Positions 60,131 to 64,000 of a stretch of 64,000 bases of DNA are shown here, one piece after another (the first letter of the stretch is position 1; each line of letters starts with the position of its first letter). The DNA is from Poa pratensis. Lineage: Eukaryota; Streptophyta; Magnoliopsida; Poales; Poaceae. The stretch is taken from assembly GCA_947311845.1 (NCBI GenBank), contig CAMZMU010000059.1, positions 36,524,063 to 36,588,062 of the forward strand, in the 5' to 3' direction. The notes below the pieces were generated by a model that was given only the letters and a program-made list of their open reading frames with translations, was not told the origin of the DNA and did not search any database. Both the position numbers and the translations under genes were made by a program.

Positions 60131-60913
60131 TTGATATCCTCTATCTCCTCCCTAAAATTCTCGGGCCGGGACACGCTGAATCGACCGTGCCGACCCCGTC
60201 TTCTTCGCATCCTGCCGCGGAGGAGGTCGTCTGCCGTCCCCTTGGCTGCAGATCTCCGTGCAGCAGCGGGTATAGGGACGCCCTCCCAGCCGCTTGGCTG
60301 CATATCTCCGTGCAGCAGCGGGTATAGGGACGCCCTCCCAGCCGCACACGAGCCGCCGTTGCCGGACCACGCGACGCGGAGGAGGACGTCGCCGCCGACG
60401 GTGAGGTTCCCCGCGCTCCTCTCTTTCAGATGGCGTAGGGGCGGCTGTCATCCTCACGGCCGTGCCCGCGGCCGTCGTCGTCCTTGCGCTGCCTCCCCTT
60501 CTCTCCCTTCTGATGCATCCGCTGTGGGCACGACTTCTTCTGGTTCCCCACCTCCTGAGTTGTCTCCTCCTCACGCTCGCCCGATCCGCCCGCCCAAATT
60601 ACGTCGTTTGGGTCTTCGACCGGATGCGCGCGCGGCCTGGCCCCCCGGCGCCCATGCCTGCACCGCGCTGCTCACTTCCCTCGCCAGGTCCCGGATGACG
60701 ACCAGCGCGCGCAAGTTGTTCGACGATATGGCGCACGTCGGTGTCTCCATGAACACACGCGTCTACAAATGCGTGCCTCTAGGCCATAAACGCCGCGCGC
60801 TCCGAGTCGCTGATGACGAGAATGGATGCCGCCGACTTGCCGTCTTCTCTGCACAAACCCTCACGTGGCAGAACTTCTCCGTGGCCAACGGTCTGGCGCC
60901 GGGGAAACACTAG
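60131..60913 (+). pseudogene. Chimeric ORF containing a PPR gene fragment
   Basis: The 260-residue frame is a patchwork. The first 130 codons are Pro/Arg-rich and include a 52-bp tandem duplication. Codons about 150-215 (60580-60775) contain HACTALLTSLARSRMTTSAR then KLFDDMAHVGVSMNTRVYKC, which reads as one and a half pentatricopeptide repeats, as in organelle RNA-binding PPR proteins. After that the sequence changes to unrelated GC-rich coding-like DNA ending at 60913. One PPR repeat and no organelle-targeting start make a functional PPR protein unlikely. Such stitched gene pieces are typical cargo of Helitrons or Pack-MULEs, and a Helitron 3' end lies downstream at 63046 in the same orientation. 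Membership in that Helitron is inferred because its 5' end was not found. Confidence 0.6.
60241..60344 (+). repeat. 52-bp tandem duplication
   Basis: Two copies (60241-60292 and 60293-60344) starting CTTGGCTGCA differ at one position (CAGATCTCC versus CATATCTCC). Confidence 0.95.
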
Positions 60914-62691
60914 CGGCATGGCTCCCGAGCAGGCATATCTTGCCCGCAGCCCCGCCACCGCTGCCGCTTTCTTGTGCTGCACTTTTGCAGGTCGCTTGCG
61001 GCCTCCGTGCCGCCGCGTCATTGCTGACCGCTTTGCCGGTGCCACGAAGACGCAGGGGAATCAGCGGTGGCATGGCGAGAGGATCGTGGACGTGTACGGC
61101 TGACGACCGTCAAGGACCTGCTCAGCAGGAACGTGGTGGTGGAGGCCTTGCAGGCAAGCATGAGAGGGCTGCGAGGCCCTTGGAGGCCAGGTGCAAGGAA
61201 GTGTCTATGACGGTGACCACGGTGGAGCAGGAGGCTCGGTGCTCATTTTTCTACCACATTTTCTAGCTGAGCTTTTTCATCAGTATATAAGGTACGCAGT
61301 TGATCTAACTAGATTGTTTTTTTTAGGGAGCTCTACTTCGAAACCTGAATCTGTCGTGTACACCATACTGTATGTCCACTACTTTTTTTAGGTTACTGCA
61401 AAAGGACCACTGTATGTTGCTTCTCTGATGATCAGCGTACAACCTTCTCACTTTTACCTTAGTCACCCTATAGACACTTATGCATGCATTTGTAATAAGT
61501 AACCATCCATTTTTAAATCCCCTGAAACGTTGGATGATCAAGAAACTGCCAATTTATATTTCGACCATATCAGAAAGAACTTGCAGAGGCTTCTCCAGGA
61601 AATATGACACAAAGTTACATGCAGATTATCTTGCAGCTGCTAACCATGCCTACAAAATTATTACTTTTAGTGCACTACTATTTCCATTTTGGAATATCTT
61701 GTGTTTGCATTGCCTCATTTGTATCTGCAGTCCCTGGTTAGAACATACGGTTTAGAAAAAAAAATGAGAAAATGAACCAAGTAACCTGCAAGAGAACTCA
61801 TCTACTTGCAATTATCTTAATATGCCAATGTGATTCAGCCTACAACTATGTGTTGCTGCATGTAAGCTCTATTAAGTATCCTTATTAGTTGTCATGTTTG
61901 ATAGCTTCTGCAGGAGCTAACAATTAGCATGGTGATGTTTGTATGTACCTTTGTTTGTAGGTTATTATAATATAAGTTCACAAATTCTTTTGTGCCATTC
62001 TCTGGCTTAGTTGCCTCTCCGTCGGCTGCTTCTGATATGTTCTACATTTATCGTTTAAGCCCTCTCCTCTTTTTACTCATTTTCAGATGCATCCTTTTCT
62101 TTTTTTTGATGTCTTCGGTGTGCAATCCATATGACAGATATTACATGTTGGTTTAAATTGTTGTCAAACACCTGCTATTTTTCTTTTACCTTATATGATA
62201 ACTTTTTGTGATGGGATTGAGTGAGAATATCCTTTCAAAAATATTGATAATTTGTGAATTGATTGCTAATATTAAAACCCGGATGGGTTGGTGCATGCCT
62301 AGACAATATGTCGATCTACTGCGATTCTATTTAAGAGGTAATTTAGAAGTATCTTGTGTGACCACATCCACAGAACTGCACAAAAGGCCAATTAGTTCCT
62401 TATGCTTCAGATATCATGCATTAGTTCTCCATGATTCAGATAGAATTTAGCATAGAACCAAAATAAATAGTTATTGCATTAGGAAATTTGGATTTTCAAT
62501 ATGCAAAAGCTACAAAGTCATTGTCTGTTCTTGAGCGAGCAGTTGAATTAATTTGTACTGCACTGTTGTCAAAAGCTGTTAAAGCGTTATCTAATCGGTT
62601 TTCTTACTCCGTGCACGTTAGAAACCGGTAATGGGGAATTGCAATGCGACTTACGTTTTCCTATTTGTGCATGTCCCATCTTTTGCAGATA
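60914..62691. other. Captured-fragment tail and AT-rich stretch, no supported gene
   Basis: To about 61270 the sequence remains GC-rich and coding-like but matches nothing I know. From 61270 it is AT-rich and intron-like, with T-runs and TTTTGCAG-type acceptors, for example just before 62690. Confidence 0.4.
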
Positions 62692-62785
62692 GAGGGTTGA
62701 TTCTAGAAGGCCAACTTTACGAATTTTGGAGAAGTCGTGAGGGTTGATTCTAGAAGGCCAACTTTACGAATTTTGGAGAAGTCGT
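62692..62785 (+). repeat. Perfect 47-bp tandem duplication
   Basis: Two identical 47-bp copies starting GAGGGTTGATTCTAGAAGG (62692-62738 and 62739-62785), directly after an acceptor-like TTTTGCAG. Confidence 0.97.
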
Positions 62786-63014
62786 GATTTGCAGAATTGT
62801 CGAAGCGGGGAACTTCAGAGGGTAGTTGTTGAAAATACTAGGGTTTGATCCTGAAATTCCACGGAGTAGCGCTGACCACTCCCTACATGATTTCTGTTTT
62901 GGTAATTCTACTAGGCCTAACATATACCATATGACTATATTGTTTCACTACCTAACTTTTTTCCCCTTGAAGAGGTTATTTATTAAGTACAATTCAGATA
63001 AAATTGTTGACGGG

Positions 63015-63046
63015 GGCGCGGCGTGTCGCCGCGCCGTGTTGCCTAG
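63015..63046 (+). mobile_element. Helitron 3' end (5' end not located)
   Basis: A perfect 9-bp stem GGCGCGGCG, loop TGT, CGCCGCGCC (63015-63035) is followed by GTGTTGC and the terminal CTAG (63043-63046) with host T at 63047. This is Helitron 3' architecture, but of a different family from the two complete elements in the window. The body should extend to lower coordinates; no convincing TC start was found. Confidence 0.65.
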
Positions 63047-63076
63047 TAACTGTATATATGTGCTAAGCACACTCAC

Positions 63077-63238
63077 CTGTGCGGTTTATAGCCCGGTGAT
63101 CTCGACGTATTCTCCCCGCTTGACCAATCTGTCCTTGAGACTGACCGGCTTTTTCCCCCTCAGCGCCTCGATTTCCTCGACAGGCCACTGGACCAGCTGC
63201 CTTCCACTTGGGTCCAGCCAAACCTTCCTCGGAATCGC
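63077..63238 (-). pseudogene. Single exon of a GH32 gene (cell-wall invertase / fructan exohydrolase)
   Basis: On the minus strand an acceptor (TTATTTTCAG) precedes a 162-bp exon that reads AIPRKVWLDPSGRQLVQWPV, EEIEALRGKKPVSLKDRLVK and RGEYVEITGL, then TAA, TAQ, and a GTGAGT donor. This matches a middle exon of plant GH32 enzymes, which hydrolyse sucrose or fructan in the apoplast or vacuole. The TAA (63088-63086) replaces the Gln expected in GLQTAQ, so the exon is dead. Neighbouring exons are not recognisable: a Helitron 3' end sits 30 bp beyond the donor, and repeat sequence begins soon after the acceptor. The acid-invertase/FEH subgroup is the best fit; the exact enzyme cannot be told from one exon. 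Confidence 0.8.
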
Positions 63239-63740
63239 CTGAAAATAAGAAACCACTAGGCGTCCCTCGGGGGATCTTTCCCTGGGATCCCCCGGGTCGC
63301 CAGCCGTTGGATCGGATCGATAGGAGCCGTCAGATCCCGCACTACCCCCACCAACCCCGCTTTTGCTGCCGCCGCAGCAAATAATCCCCGCTTTTGCTCC
63401 CTATGTAGCAAAAAACGGTTCGCCCAGAAAACAGAAAAGAAATGACCGATTTCGCCGGAGAGCTCACCGGACTCGCCGGACCTCAATGGAGACCTCGCCG
63501 GAGATCCCGTAGCAGAAAAAATATGCTATTGTAGCAAAATCGATTTCGCCGGAGACATCGACGGAGACCTCGCCGGAGACATCGTAGCAAATGTTTTGTT
63601 CTATTGTAGCAATTTTCTTTATCTAATGTAGCAAAACCGATTTCGCCGGAAAAATCTCGCCGGAGACTCTCGCCGGGGAAACGCCAGATATCGTTGTACC
63701 AAAAATTCTATGGATTTGCATTCAAAGCAGAAAACTTCTG
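63239..63740. other. GC-rich repeat-derived stretch
   Basis: Repeats of the phrase CGCCGGAGACATCGACGGAG and GTAGCAAA words. No gene. Confidence 0.5.
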
Positions 63741-64000
63741 CTACAAATCTTCCAAAAATTTGCACCACAGCAAAAGAGCATCATGTGAAAAAAAATTGCT
63801 ACAAATCTTCTACGGATTTGCATCAAAAGGAGAAAAGATCGGCTACAAAATCTTCCAAAAATTTGCACCACAGCAAATAGCATCATGTGAAAAAGAAAAT
63901 TGCTACAAATCTTCTACGGATTTGCATCAAAAAGAGAAAAGATCTGCGACTAATCTTTCAAAAATTTGCACCACAGCAAATAGCATCATGTGAAAAAGAA
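63741..64000 (+). repeat. Tandem repeat of about 103 bp, cut by the window end
   Basis: Units start at about 63741, 63843 and 63947. Each contains TTTGCACCACAGCAAA, GCATCATGTGAAAAA and CTACAAATCTTCTACGGATT. The open frame through it is a by-product of the repeat. Confidence 0.85.

Overview
The window reads as a stretch of a large, repeat-rich grass genome, most likely wheat or a close Triticeae relative. Three things point there: a cereal 0.19/0.28-type alpha-amylase inhibitor gene, several Stowaway MITEs, and a 1.64 kb solo LTR of a type I recognise as high-copy in Triticeae. No database search was possible, so the species is inferred.

Gene content is sparse. Four genes look intact: a DUF688-like single-exon gene (17.7-18.4 kb, minus), a 16-exon MCM3 replication helicase gene (38.3-42.7 kb, plus), a CBL-interacting protein kinase (43.5-44.9 kb, minus, convergent with MCM3) and an alpha-amylase inhibitor (51.8-52.3 kb, minus). 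A fifth, a WEB-family coiled-coil gene (33.5-36.7 kb, plus), is complete except for one missing base in an A-run. MCM3 carries two E2F-type sites just upstream of its ATG, as expected for an S-phase gene. The block 33.5-46 kb (WEB, MCM3, CIPK) is the only real gene island.

The rest is mobile DNA, and many elements can be closed exactly from their ends. Helitrons: 840-4694 (minus, carrying a broken ER-type HSP90/GRP94 fragment), 21734-22693 (plus), and a third 3' end at 63046 beside a GH32 (invertase/fructan exohydrolase) exon. hAT: a deletion derivative at 26651-27873 and a 155-bp MITE at 21053-21207, both with 8-bp target duplications. A Mutator-like element (10076-11417, 9-bp duplication) is filled with a minisatellite. 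Three non-LTR insertions have 10-16 bp target duplications (19.4-20.2, 24.6-26.5, 36.9-37.6 kb), and several other LINE relics are present. A solo LTR at 49574-51214 is flanked by TTGCT on both sides. There are also three complete Stowaway MITEs, a foldback MITE, a tRNA-derived SINE, and a 1.1 kb element with long terminal inverted repeats around a GC-rich minisatellite.

Layout: 0-16.3 kb is repeats and relics with one doubtful multi-exon gene; 17.7-18.4 kb is the DUF688-like gene; 19-31.5 kb is nested transposons, including a 4.3 kb block bracketed by a 96-bp direct repeat; 33.5-46 kb is the gene island; 46-51.2 kb is LINE and LTR relics; 52 kb is the inhibitor gene; 52.7-64 kb is MITEs, repeat-associated ORFs, PPR and GH32 fragments and tandem arrays. 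I see no novel multi-gene system. The most interesting signal is gene-fragment capture and exactly delimited insertion histories.
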